The position numbers and the translations under genes were made by a program. Below, piece by piece: positions 11,852 to 20,088 of a stretch of DNA of 64,000 bases. The stretch covers positions 1-64,000 of the forward strand of contig NZ_ABCS01000053.1 of NCBI RefSeq assembly GCF_000170895.1. Reading direction: 5' to 3'. The notes below the pieces were generated by a model that saw nothing but the letters and a program-made list of their open reading frames with translations, was not told the DNA's origin and did no database searches. The stretch is from Plesiocystis pacifica SIR-1. Lineage in GTDB: Bacteria; Myxococcota_A; Polyangia; Nannocystales; Nannocystaceae. How positions within the stretch are numbered: position 1 is the stretch's first letter; every line of letters begins with the position of its first letter.

Positions 11852-14199
11852 TCAGCCGATCAGCCCGCAGCCCGCCGGACCCGAGCTCACGTTGTTGTCC
11901 GTGCGGCACTCGTGCCAGGGGTGCTCGGGCATGCCGTCGTCGACGACCACCCACAGGTCCTGGTCGCCGTCCTGGATCGCCTCGGGCACCAGCGCGCCGT
12001 CGAGGACCACGTCCTCGGCCTCGGCCGGGTAGAGGATCTTGGTCGTCGTCCCCTGCCCCAGCAGGTTCCCGCCGTTCATGGGGTCGCCGTCGTAAAAGCC
12101 GACCAGCACGCCGGCCGGCACCGAGGCCTGGCCGATGTTCCGGACCCGGGCGATGGCCTGGTAGCCGTCCATGCAGGGTCGCCGAGATGCCGACGATGAG
12201 GGTCCGGCGCCGAAAATTTCCCCCTGCGGCTTGGACGTTCTGGCGGGAAGTTGTTGAGGCCCTCGGTCAGCCAGTTCATGGGCTCTTGGGTGGGGATGGT
12301 GCCGTCCTCGTTGACGTTGGTGACGTGGTACTGGTGCTGGTTCCAGATCCGCCGGGTCCGGACCCACAGGCCCAGCTCGTCCCCAAACACGCGCACCCCG
12401 GTCTGCTTGGTGCCCTCGCAGGTGATGCTCGAGTAGTCGTTGGACACGACCACGATGTCGGCGTGGCCGTCGTTGTCGACGTCGGCGACGACCGGGAGCT
12501 CGCGCAGGGTGCCGGTGGTGTTGCAGGTCTGCCACAGCACGTCGCCGGTGGCGCCGGCGTAGATGCGCAGGTAGACCTGATCGGAGTAGACGACCTCGGC
12601 CGCCCCGTCGCCGTCGAAGTCGAACACCGACGAGCCGGTCTGGGCCGAGGAGCAGTCCGTGGTCTGCTGGATCCACAGGAAGGTGTCCACGTCGGGGATC
12701 ATCGGATCCATGATCTTGGTCCCGTCGATGACCGCGTAGCCGACCCCGCCGGCGATGGCCACGTCGGGGCTGCCGTCGCCGTTGAAGTCGGCGATGGTCG
12801 GCGGGCCGCCGCCGTACTGGTTGCCGGCGGACCCAACCGGGCACAGCCCCGGCGAGAGCGGCCCGTTGATGTCGAGGCCGTTGCGGTCGAGGACCAGCTG
12901 CTGGCTCTGCTGGTCGTAGTGGTAGATGTGCAGGGCGTGGTTGGCGAAGTCGGCGACCACGACCTCGGGGGTGAAGTCGCCGTCGAGGTCCGCCGCCGCC
13001 GTCCAGCTGCCGGTCACCAAGGTCATGCCGATGAGCGTGCCGTCGGCCTCGTAGGCCGCCGCAGGCCCGGCGATCTCGAGGGTGCCATCGTTGTCGAGAT
13101 CAATGGGCTGGACCGCGCCGGTGTTCGGATAGGTCGCCACCACCTCGCCCGTGAGCCCGTCGACGATGCCGCCGCGCATCACCACCTCGACGTCCCCGTC
13201 GTGGTCGAGGTCGGCCAGCGAGGGCATCAGGCAGCCCCCGACGTAGGGCGAGGTCCACAGCTCGGTGCCGTCGGGGTTGAAGGCCCGGACGCCGCCCACG
13301 TTGGTGCACGCGAACACCTCCGTGCCCGGCATCCCGCCCACGTCGCCCGCGGCGATCTCGACCCCCGGGTGGATCTGCGGCCCCTGGGAGTTGACGCCCC
13401 ACTTCTCGACGAGCTCGCCGTCGACGATCGACCACGCGCGCAGGGTCCCGTTGTTGTTGTAGTCGCTGCCCGCGAAGCTCGAGAACACGATGTCCGGGAT
13501 GTCGCGCTCGTCGACGACGCCGTCGCAGCTGTCGTCGTCGAGCTGGGTGACGATCGGCGACATCATCACGTGGTAGTCGGGGATGTGGTGCTTGAGCTCC
13601 GGCGCGAAGCTGGTGTCGGGGTAGTACTCGCACTCGGGCAGGCAGCTCAGGTCGTCCTCGGGCCCGGGCTCGACCCCCGGCGGGCAGTCGGGCGGGCTCG
13701 GCAGGCACAGGCCGTTGGCGATGGTCGTGCCCTGGCACTCGTCCATGACCCCGTTGGGGTCGCCGAGGCTGTACTCGCAGTAGTGGTCCTCGGGGCACTC
13801 GCTCGCGTCGATGCAGGGCTCGCCCGGGATCACGCACTCCGAGAAGGAGCAGACCTGGCCCTCGGCGCAGCAGGCCCCGGCGCAGACCGAGTCCAGGGCG
13901 CAGCACACCCCGTCGACGCAGGCCTCCTCGTCGCTGCACGGCGGGTCGCACTCGCCGGCCGTGTCCGAGCTGCTCGACTCCGTGTCCAGGTCAGTGGTCG
14001 TGTCCGAGCTGTCCGTGCCCGCGTCGGTGCTCGACTCCGTCTCGGTGTCGTCGGAGCTGAGGCCCTCGTCGACCTCGTCGCCGTTGGTGTCGGCGCTCCC
14101 GCCGGCCGAGTCGCCGCAGCCTCCGAGGGCCACGCACAGCGTCCCGAGGGTCAGCAGGCCCGCGCCGCCCCGATTTCGTCGAGTCCAATCGAATTGCAT
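11852..14199 (-). pseudogene. FG-GAP repeat lipoprotein with clustered frameshifts
   Basis: Start is the ATG at 14199 (MQFDWTRRN), giving a signal ending LGGC, then a Ser/Thr/Asp/Glu linker, a Cys-rich module (CDPPCSDEEACVDG onward, about residues 65-130) and repeated FG-GAP/VCBS calcium-loop motifs (DVDNDGHADIV, DFDGDGAAEVV) expected to form a beta-propeller on the cell surface. That frame is good down to LTEGLNNF near 12245. The natural ending (a CARDB-like module from CMDGYQAIARVRN to CRTDNNVSSGP, stop at 11852) continues in another frame. Between about 12180 and 12255 several homopolymers look one base too long or a GC is missing; removing them rejoins the frames. It is either a pseudogene or a patch of sequencing errors. 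Confidence 0.8.
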
Positions 14200-14318
14200 G
14201 CGCGGATGGGACCACGCCAAAGCCCCGCACTCAAGCGCGCTCGGACACGGCGGGATCCGGCGAGCTCCCCCCTCGTCCAGGCTTGCCAGAGTCGTCGCCG
14301 CGCTGTCATCGTCTCGCG

Positions 14319-14930
14319 GTGTCCACAACGAGCGTTCAGCCCTCCGACGTCCTCGAGTTTTGGTTCCCCGATGACCCCATCCAGGCGGACGCGCTGTGGT
14401 GGGGGAAAAGCCCCGAGACCGACGAGAGCATCCGCGCCCGCTTTGGCGATGCGCGCGAGCGCGCAAAGGCAGGCGAGCTCGACGCCTGGGCCGAGCAGCC
14501 CGCCGGCCGCATGGCGCTGATCATCTTGCTCGACCAGATGTCCCGCAACCTGTTCCGCGGGGACGCCGAGACCTACGCCGCCGACGCCAAGGCCGTCGCC
14601 CTGTGCCTCGACGGCCTCGAGCGCGGCCACGACCAGGCCCTGCCCTTCATCCAGCGCCTGTTCTTCTACATGCCCCTCGAGCACGCCGAGGATCTGGGCC
14701 AACAAGAGCGCTGCGTCGAGCTCGTGCGCGCCCTCGCCGACGCCGTCCGGGCCGATCCGGGGATCAGCGAGGCCGTGGTCCAGCGCTACGACAACTTCGT
14801 AGACTTCGCGGTCCGGCACCGCGACATCGTCGCTCGCTTTGGGCGCTTCCCTCACCGCAACGCCATCTTGGGCCGGGACAGCACCGCCGAAGAGGCCGAG
14901 TTCCTGACCCAGCCTGGGAGCTCCTTTTAG
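14319..14930 (+). CDS. DUF924 family protein
   Basis: A 203-residue member of the DUF924 family, whose biochemical role is not established. Typical motifs are VLEFWFPDD at the start, a WW pair (ALWWGKS), the central LIILLDQMSRNLFRGD, FFYMPLEHAED, and the closing FGRFPHRNAILGR. GTG at 14319 is chosen because it begins just before the conserved region; a TTG at 14283 would add 12 poorly coding residues. The gene is divergent from the FG-GAP lipoprotein and converges with the next gene; the TAG here and the TAA of that gene overlap as TTAG. Confidence 0.85.
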   Translation: MSTTSVQPSDVLEFWFPDDPIQADALWWGKSPETDESIRARFGDARERAKAGELDAWAEQPAGRMALIILLDQMSRNLFRGDAETYAADAKAVALCLDGLERGHDQALPFIQRLFFYMPLEHAEDLGQQERCVELVRALADAVRADPGISEAVVQRYDNFVDFAVRHRDIVARFGRFPHRNAILGRDSTAEEAEFLTQPGSSF

Positions 14931-15880
14931 TTCCCCGGGCGCAGGGCCGCCTGAACCGCCGGCAGGCCCAGGTTCAAGAACACGGCGTAGCGAAGCTCCG
15001 GGTGGGCGGCGACGAGGGCCTCGAAGACCTCGGCGCGCCCGGCCTCGCCTTCGCTGGCCGCCAGTACGCGCTCGCGGACCTCGGCGAGGTAGGCGTCGTT
15101 GGCCCGCAAGAGCGCGACGGTCCCCGAGTCGCCGCGCCCCGGGTGCACGCGCGCGGGCGCCATCGCCTCGAGCTCGGCCAGGCGGGTCCGCCAGGCGTCG
15201 AGGTGGCCGAGCTCGAGCCACAGGTGCGTGCCCTCGGCGGCCAGGTCCCCGACGAAGAGCTCGCGGCCGCGCTCGTCCCCGCGCTCGAGGCTGAGCACGA
15301 GGTGCGCCGCGCCGCAGCCGGGCCCGAGCTCGTGGAGCTCGAGCTGTGCGTCGCCGAGCTCGAAGCGCGCGCCGGCCTCGATGGGCGCGGGCGCGGGGGT
15401 CTGGCTCGGCCAATCCGGGGCGTAGCGCGGGCCAAACGCGGCCGTGCGCGCCTCGAACACCTCCGGGATCTCGGCCCCGACCGCCTCCGAGGTCCACACC
15501 TCGACGCCCGCCGCCTGCAGCACCGCCGTACCGTTGAACTTGTCGGGGTTGGGGTGGAGCACGAAGGCCCCGCGCACGGGCCCCGCGCCCTCGGCCTCGA
15601 CGATCTCGAGGAGCTCGGCGGCCGCCGAGGGGAGGAACTGCGCGTCGACCAGGTAGCTGCCCTCGGGGCCGGCGATCACGAAGCTGTTGGTGCGAAAGCC
15701 CCAGGGCTTCGAGGTGTAGCGGCCCACCCGGACGCCGGATCGAGGCGCGTCGTCGAGCCAGGTGAAGCGGCCCTCGAGGGCGCGCGACTCGGGCGTTGCC
15801 AGAGACTCTACGCCCTGCGAGGACGCGCACGCGCCGAGGACGAGGACGAAGGCGAGGAGCGCGGGGCGAAGCGCAGGCAT
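14927..15880 (-). CDS. Metallo-beta-lactamase-fold lipoprotein with altered metal motif
   Basis: A 317-residue protein starting at the ATG before MPALRPALLAF; the signal ends LGAC. The fold is suggested by GFRTNSFVIAGPEGSYLVDAQ early on, LHPNPDKFNG at the place of the usual HxHxDH, then CGAAHLVLS, FVGDLAAEG and VHPGRGDSG in the order of the later metal ligands. In the first motif only His and Asp remain; the second His is Asn and the DH pair is DK, so the normal two-metal site cannot be complete. Catalysis is therefore doubtful. An upstream TTG (15919) is a weaker start. It is divergent from an AraC regulator 70 bp away. Confidence 0.75.
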   Translation of the reverse strand: MPALRPALLAFVLVLGACASSQGVESLATPESRALEGRFTWLDDAPRSGVRVGRYTSKPWGFRTNSFVIAGPEGSYLVDAQFLPSAAAELLEIVEAEGAGPVRGAFVLHPNPDKFNGTAVLQAAGVEVWTSEAVGAEIPEVFEARTAAFGPRYAPDWPSQTPAPAPIEAGARFELGDAQLELHELGPGCGAAHLVLSLERGDERGRELFVGDLAAEGTHLWLELGHLDAWRTRLAELEAMAPARVHPGRGDSGTVALLRANDAYLAEVRERVLAASEGEAGRAEVFEALVAAHPELRYAVFLNLGLPAVQAALRPGN

Positions 15881-15938
15881 GGACCCAGTCTCGGTGACGA
15901 GGGATTGGCGCGCCTTCAACGCTTTGCCATAAATCTGT

Positions 15939-15944
15939 TATTTT
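15939..15944 (+). promoter_or_regulatory. -10 hexamer TATTTT for the AraC gene
   Basis: TATTTT ends 6 nt before the ATG at 15951, in an AT-rich patch between divergent genes, placing the transcript start at about the start codon. Confidence 0.45.
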
Positions 15945-15950
15945 CCGCCA

Positions 15951-16739
15951 ATGCCCTCGAAGCCCATCGCGCACGTCGACGTCGACCGCGCCCGCGCCCT
16001 CGGCTTTGGCATCGACGAGACCTACCGGGGCTTCGTCAGCGACTGGCACAGCCACCGCCGCCACCAGCTCCTCCACGCCGTCGAGGGCAACCTCGAGCTC
16101 GAGGACAGCCACGGCCGCTGGCTGCTGCCGGAGGCCCAGGCGGCGTGGATCCCCGCCGGCCAGCGCCACCGGGTCTCCAGCGCCGGCGCCCGCCTCCAGA
16201 CCCTCTACCTCGCCCCGAGCCTCGTCGCCCAGCCCCCCGCCGAGACGGCCGTGTTCCAGCTCCCCGCCCTGGGCCACGCCCTGCTCGCGCGGGCCCTCGG
16301 CTGGCCCCACCACCGCCGCCTCGATCGCCGCGCGCGGGCGCTGTTCGTGTGCGTCGCCGAGGAGTTCGCGGCCTGGTCCCTCGAGCCGGGGCCGTGGCGC
16401 CTGCCCCAGCCCCGCAGCCAGGCCCTCGCCGCCGCCATGCGCCACGTCGTCGACAACCTCGAGGACGGGCCGACCCTGGCCGAGGCCGCGCGCCAGGCCG
16501 GCGTGTCCGCGCGCAGCCTCGAGCGACGCTTTCGCGCCGAGACCGGCTCCAGCTTCCGCGAGTTTCTGCTCACGGCCCGGATGATCGAGGCCCAGCGCCT
16601 GCTCCGAGAGCCCGGGGCCCGGGTGTCGAGCGTGGCCTATCGCCTCGGCTACTCGAGCCCCAGCGCGTTCTCGACGGCCTTCCTGGCCCGGGTGGGCCAG
16701 CGACCCAAGGCCCTGCTGCGCCCGCCCGCCAGCCGGTGA
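15951..16739 (+). CDS. AraC family transcriptional regulator
   Basis: A 262-residue regulator. Residues about 1-90 form a cupin-like sensing domain (WHSHRRHQLLHAVEG with a histidine cluster, then WIPAGQRHRV). Residues about 160-258 hold the two helix-turn-helix motifs of AraC proteins: TLAEAARQAGVSARSLERRF and the signature ending VAYRLGYSSPSAFSTAF. It binds DNA and responds to an unknown small ligand. The nearest possible target is the divergent metallo-beta-lactamase-fold lipoprotein; this is inferred from position only. The start is the first ATG, just after the -10 element. Confidence 0.92.
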   Translation: MPSKPIAHVDVDRARALGFGIDETYRGFVSDWHSHRRHQLLHAVEGNLELEDSHGRWLLPEAQAAWIPAGQRHRVSSAGARLQTLYLAPSLVAQPPAETAVFQLPALGHALLARALGWPHHRRLDRRARALFVCVAEEFAAWSLEPGPWRLPQPRSQALAAAMRHVVDNLEDGPTLAEAARQAGVSARSLERRFRAETGSSFREFLLTARMIEAQRLLREPGARVSSVAYRLGYSSPSAFSTAFLARVGQRPKALLRPPASR

Positions 16740-16798
16740 GCGGCGGGCGGTCCCAGGACAAGGCCGGGGCAGGCCCGGAGCGGCCCCCGCCGAGCTGC

Positions 16799-16804
16799 TA
16801 AGCT
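16799..16804 (+). promoter_or_regulatory. -10 hexamer TAAGCT for the gene at 16814
   Basis: TAAGCT ends 9 nt before the ATG at 16814; no ribosome binding site is visible between them. Confidence 0.45.
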
Positions 16805-16813
16805 CCGGCCATC

Positions 16814-17398
16814 ATGCGCGCCCTGCCCAAGCTGCTCCTGGCTCTGACCTGCCTGACCCCCGCCCTCGGCCTGACCACGGGCTGCGGCGAGCCCAAGGCC
16901 GACATCGCCAACAAGCAGCACTACTCCGGCCACCACCTCAACTTCGACTACCCGGGCAACTGGAAGACGAGCGAGGAGAGCGAGGGCCTCGGCGGCACCT
17001 TGACGATGACGATGATCTACGTCGAGGCCAAGGGCGGCAACGCGATGGTCATCGTCCAGCACTTCAACGAGGGCCTCGAGGTCGACTACGACGAGCTCGT
17101 GTCCGAGTTCGTCAACGGCATGCGCGAGGCCATGCCCGGCATCGTCAACATCCAGGAGCTCGACGGGGGCCAGCGCGAGCCCATCGAGCGCGAGATCGAC
17201 GGCAAGACCCGCGAGGGCCGGCGGATCCGCTACGCCCCCGAGATCTTCGGCGAGTCCGTGCCGCACACCGTCGAGGCCTACTTCATGGAGTTCGAGGGCG
17301 AGATGGTGATCCTCTACACCCAGGTCCCGGACGAGGACCGCAGCAAGGCCGAGCCGGGCTTCAACCTGATCCTCGACTCGCTCACCCTGGGCGAGTAG
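16814..17398 (+). CDS. Small lipoprotein with a PsbP/DUF1795-like domain
   Basis: A 194-residue protein. The N-terminus (MRALPKLLLALTCLTPALG) is a signal peptide ending in the lipobox TTGC. The mature part begins with a short linker and a beta-rich domain opening with HLNFDYPGNWKTSEE, the kind of FxYPxxW start seen in PsbP/DUF1795-like proteins, and ending with a strand around GFNLILDSLTLGE. Function is unknown; such proteins are usually anchored and bind partners or ligands. It stands alone, with its own promoter, directly before the structured repeat array. Confidence 0.8.
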   Translation: MRALPKLLLALTCLTPALGLTTGCGEPKADIANKQHYSGHHLNFDYPGNWKTSEESEGLGGTLTMTMIYVEAKGGNAMVIVQHFNEGLEVDYDELVSEFVNGMREAMPGIVNIQELDGGQREPIEREIDGKTREGRRIRYAPEIFGESVPHTVEAYFMEFEGEMVILYTQVPDEDRSKAEPGFNLILDSLTLGE

Positions 17399-17435
17399 GC
17401 CTCAGACGCAGTAGGGGTCCCGTTGGCCCTCGTGT

Positions 17436-17464
17436 CAGAGACTGTGGATGATTCACAGTCTCTG
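17436..17464. repeat. Variable palindrome 1 of the array
   Basis: Perfect 11-bp arms CAGAGACTGTG (17436-17446) and CACAGTCTCTG (17454-17464) with a 7-nt loop. It stands before the first 48-bp repeat copy. Palindrome 3 shares the core GACTGTG/CACAGTC but differs outside it, with pairing kept. Confidence 0.85.
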
Positions 17465-17473
17465 TCGATTTTG

Positions 17474-17521
17474 GCCGTCGTGGACGACGCCACGCCCTCC
17501 CTGCCCCACGTCCACGACTCA
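17474..17521. repeat. 48-bp hairpin repeat, copy 1
   Basis: The copy runs from GCCGTCGTGGACG to CCACGACTCA. Arms GTCGTGGACG and CGTCCACGAC enclose a 22-nt loop that on the minus strand carries four G-runs (GGGG, GGG, GGG, GG), a possible G-quadruplex. The preceding bases, GTCGATTTTG, resemble those before copies 2-4. Confidence 0.9.
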
Positions 17522-17555
17522 GAGGGTCGGCCAAAACGAGTTTGGCCAACCCTCT
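17521..17555. repeat. Variable palindrome 2 of the array
   Basis: Arms of 15 nt (17521-17535 and 17541-17555) pair with one mismatch: AGAGGGT-GGCCAAA against TTTGGCC-ACCCTCT, loop ACGAG. The sequence is unlike palindromes 1 and 3, yet it sits at the same place in the repeat unit. Confidence 0.85.
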
Positions 17556-17565
17556 GTCTACTTTA

Positions 17566-17613
17566 GCCGTCGTGGACGACGCCACGCCCTCCCTGCCCCA
17601 CGTCCACGACTCA
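17566..17613. repeat. 48-bp hairpin repeat, copy 2
   Basis: Identical to copy 1 over the 48 bp, and preceded by GTCTACTTTA. It starts 92 bp after copy 1. Confidence 0.9.
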
Positions 17614-17638
17614 GGGACTGTGAAGTTTTCACAGTCCC
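17614..17638. repeat. Variable palindrome 3 of the array
   Basis: Perfect 11-bp arms GGGACTGTGAA (17614-17624) and TTCACAGTCCC (17628-17638) with a 3-nt loop. Confidence 0.85.
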
Positions 17639-17649
17639 CGTCTGCTTTA

Positions 17650-17697
17650 GCCGTCGTGGACGACGCCACGCCCTCCCTGCCCCACGTCCACGACTCA
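17650..17697. repeat. 48-bp hairpin repeat, copy 3
   Basis: Identical core, preceded by GTCTGCTTTA and starting 84 bp after copy 2. A further GC-rich palindrome, CGCCCCCG/CGGGGGCG, follows at 17717-17736. The whole stretch 17399-17845 has no credible gene. Confidence 0.9.
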
Positions 17698-17845
17698 GCG
17701 ATTGTCAACGAATCCACGCCCCCGCTCGCGGGGGCGACCACCAGCCTTCTCGAAGGTACGAACTCCATTGCCCACCAAGCCAAAGAGGAGGAGCGGAGCG
17801 ACGCAGCGTCCCCGGTCCCAGGTGGCTGTGGGGGCAAAACAGAAC

Positions 17846-19576
17846 TCAGCCGCCGAAGCTCTCCCAGTGAATCCGGCGCTCGTCCACGCCCAGCGCCCCG
17901 AGGGTCGCCCGGGCGTCAGACATGAAGGCCACGGGGCCGCACAGGTAGACCTCGGCCTCGGCCAGTGCCAGGGCTTGGGGCATGCGCTGGCGCAGTTCGC
18001 CCGCGATGTCCGTGAGCAGCGCTCGCAAGCCCGGCCCGCTCGCAAGCCCGTGCAGGTCGTAGCGGCCGGCGTCCGCCGAGCGCGGCCGGCTGTAGACCCA
18101 GCGCAGCCACGCCGCCTGGCCACGCGCGGCGGCGCGCTCGATGCAGGCCTCGACCTCGCCGCGCAAGGGATGGTGCGCTCCGTCGCGGACGCCGTGGACG
18201 AAGATCACCGGGGGCGCCGCCCCGGGGCGAGCCGCGGTCAGGGTGTGCAGCATCGCGACCAGAGGCGTGACCCCGACGCCCGCGCCGAGCAGCACCACGG
18301 GTCGCGCGGCTCGGCTCGGGCGCAGGACGAAGTCACCGGCGGGCTGGCGCGCCGCGAGCATCTCGCCCACGCGCAGCTGATCGTGGATCAGCGTCGAGGC
18401 CCGCCCCTTGGGCTCGCGCTTGACGGTGATGCGATAGCGCGAGTCTGTCGGCGCGCCCGAGAGCGAGTAGGTCCGACGCAGCAGCTCGCCGCCTTCGCCC
18501 AGGAGCTCGATGGGCAGGTGCTGCCCGGCGAGGAAGCCCGGCAAGGGGCCGCCGTCCCGGGCCGCGAGCCACAAGCTGGTCACGTCCGCGCTCTCGCGCA
18601 CGCGCTCGACCACCCGCAAGTCCCGGACGGAGCCGGCCTGCTCGGTCCAGCGCAGGCCCACGCCGCCGCGCAGCTCGACCGCGGCCTCGACCTCGATGGT
18701 CACCAGGCGCCGGGCCCCGGGGACGCGGGCGAGAGCGGGCGAGTCCCAGTCGATGCTGGCGCGGCCGCTGAGCTGGAGCGCCCGGCCAGTGGCGAAGTCG
18801 ATGAACAGCAGGCCGACGCGGGGGTCGACGAGCAGGTTGCCGATGGTGTTGAAGTGCTTGTTGCCGGCGTAGTCGGGGAAGCGCAGGCGCTGGGGGCCGA
18901 GCACCTCGACGAAGCCCGGCTCGCCGCCGCGGTGGGAGGCGTCCATACCGTGGCGGGGCGCGTGCGGGTCGTCACCGCCCTCTCCCCCCCCCTCACCGGA
19001 GTAGCCGCTGGCGATGAAGAAGGTGTCGGCGCTCGCGATCCAGCGCTGCTGGGCGGAGCTCAGGGCCTCCCCGCGCGCGGGCTCGAGGGTGGCGTCGGCA
19101 GGCTCGGTCCACTGCCACTGCCGCTCGCGGATGTACTGCGGGCAGTTTCCGAAGCTCTGCCCGACCTCGAGGCGCAGGCCCTGCTCGGCGCTTCGTCCCC
19201 GGAGCACGCGGCCGTTGACCCGGTTGCGCCGGCGCGAGTGAAACTCGATGCCGAGCAGGCCCAGCGCCTGGCCGACGGCCGAGGGCCCCGAGAGCGCCCC
19301 CGTCAGCGCGTCGCCCTTGGCCAGGCGAAAGTCGAGCTCGAGGTGGCGCGGATCCGGGGCGTGGGTGAAGCCCTCGGGGCCCGTGAGCAGCGAGGCCCAC
19401 ACGCGCCCCCCTTCGTCCCGGGCTGCAGCCACCAAAAAGGGCAGCTGGGCGAAGAAGCGCCGGTGCTGCTCGGGCATGAAGGGCCGGACGACCTTGCGCG
19501 CCCACGCCTCCACGCCCTGCACGCCCATGCGCGCCTGGGCTTCGTGCTCGCCGCGGTGAAAGGGAGACTCGTCCAT
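17846..19576 (-). CDS. PNPOx-like flavin domain fused to a ferredoxin-NADP reductase-like domain
   Basis: A 576-residue fusion. The N-terminal half (about 30-290) is a pyridoxamine-5'-phosphate-oxidase-like FMN-binding split barrel, with CPQYIRERQW and the signature GNKHFNTIGNLLVDPRVGLLFIDF. The C-terminal half (about 320-576) is an FAD/NAD(P)-binding reductase with RTYSLSGAP for FAD, GAGVGVTPLVAML for the nucleotide and LCGPVAFM near the end. Relatives often end in a [2Fe-2S] domain; here the chain stops at IHWESFGG with no such cysteines. It probably moves electrons from NAD(P)H through FAD and FMN to an unknown acceptor. It follows the VOC gene by 7 bp, so the two are co-transcribed. Confidence 0.88.
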   Translation of the reverse strand: MDESPFHRGEHEAQARMGVQGVEAWARKVVRPFMPEQHRRFFAQLPFLVAAARDEGGRVWASLLTGPEGFTHAPDPRHLELDFRLAKGDALTGALSGPSAVGQALGLLGIEFHSRRRNRVNGRVLRGRSAEQGLRLEVGQSFGNCPQYIRERQWQWTEPADATLEPARGEALSSAQQRWIASADTFFIASGYSGEGGGEGGDDPHAPRHGMDASHRGGEPGFVEVLGPQRLRFPDYAGNKHFNTIGNLLVDPRVGLLFIDFATGRALQLSGRASIDWDSPALARVPGARRLVTIEVEAAVELRGGVGLRWTEQAGSVRDLRVVERVRESADVTSLWLAARDGGPLPGFLAGQHLPIELLGEGGELLRRTYSLSGAPTDSRYRITVKREPKGRASTLIHDQLRVGEMLAARQPAGDFVLRPSRAARPVVLLGAGVGVTPLVAMLHTLTAARPGAAPPVIFVHGVRDGAHHPLRGEVEACIERAAARGQAAWLRWVYSRPRSADAGRYDLHGLASGPGLRALLTDIAGELRQRMPQALALAEAEVYLCGPVAFMSDARATLGALGVDERRIHWESFGG

Positions 19577-19583
19577 GGCTTCG

Positions 19584-20003
19584 TCACTCCGGCAGGGCGA
19601 TCAGCTCCATGCGCACCCCGCCCGGGATGGTGCACATCATGTGGCGGATCGGCGTGCCCCCCAGCGCCTCGGGCTCGAACTCGATGCTCACGTCGTCCCG
19701 GGCCCCGAGCTCCCGCGCGAGCTCGGCCAGGGCCGCCTCGTTGGCCACGCGCAGGGCGAAGTGGTGCAGGCCCACGTTGGACCGGCGGTCAAAGTCGACC
19801 ACGGCCTCGGCCTCGACCTGCACCTGCCATAGCGTCAGCATGACCGTCCCGTCCGAGACGAACACCGCCGGATAGTCGGGCACCTCGCCGACCTGCGAGA
19901 AGCCGAGGGCGTCGACGAAGAAGGCCCGAGTGGCCGCGATGTCGGGCACGGTCAGGCCGGTGTGGTGGATGCCGAGGGTGCGGGGCGCTGCGGATGCGGT
20001 CAT
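19584..20003 (-). CDS. VOC (glyoxalase/bleomycin-resistance fold) family protein
   Basis: A 139-residue protein of the vicinal oxygen chelate fold: IHHTGLTVPDIAATRAFF begins the first beta-alpha-beta-beta-beta module, GLHHFALRV the second, and MELIALPE ends it. His and Glu at these places are the usual metal ligands. The exact reaction (isomerase, dioxygenase or resistance protein) cannot be told. ATG at 20003 is preferred over a TTG three codons upstream. It is the first gene of a two-gene operon, divergent from lysR, which probably controls it. Confidence 0.85.
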   Translation of the reverse strand: MTASAAPRTLGIHHTGLTVPDIAATRAFFVDALGFSQVGEVPDYPAVFVSDGTVMLTLWQVQVEAEAVVDFDRRSNVGLHHFALRVANEAALAELARELGARDDVSIEFEPEALGGTPIRHMMCTIPGGVRMELIALPE

Positions 20004-20057
20004 GACGTCCAAGCTGATTCATTCGACGAGAAAGATAAATGCTAGGACTTTCAGAAG

Positions 20058-20082
20058 ATTGCTACGAAAAACGTAGTAATCT
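20058..20082 (+). promoter_or_regulatory. LysR-type operator dyad overlapping the lysR -10 element
   Basis: Arms ATTGCTACG (20058-20066) and CGTAGTAAT (20072-20080) pair at eight of nine positions around AAAAA. A -10 hexamer TAATCT (20077-20082) overlaps the right arm and ends 6 nt before the GTG at 20089, so the regulator could repress itself and control the divergent operon. Confidence 0.6.
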
Positions 20083-20088
20083 GGACGC

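Noticed and set aside
17474..17697. Direct repeats resembling a CRISPR array
   Set aside because: Only three units, 48-bp repeats, and the intervening sequences are themselves palindromes sharing words; no cas gene is near.
17382..17925. Short ORFs through the repeat array (repeated ATPSLPHVHDS or SWTWGREGVASST peptides)
   Set aside because: They come from translating the 48-bp repeat in different frames and have no start signals or domain content.
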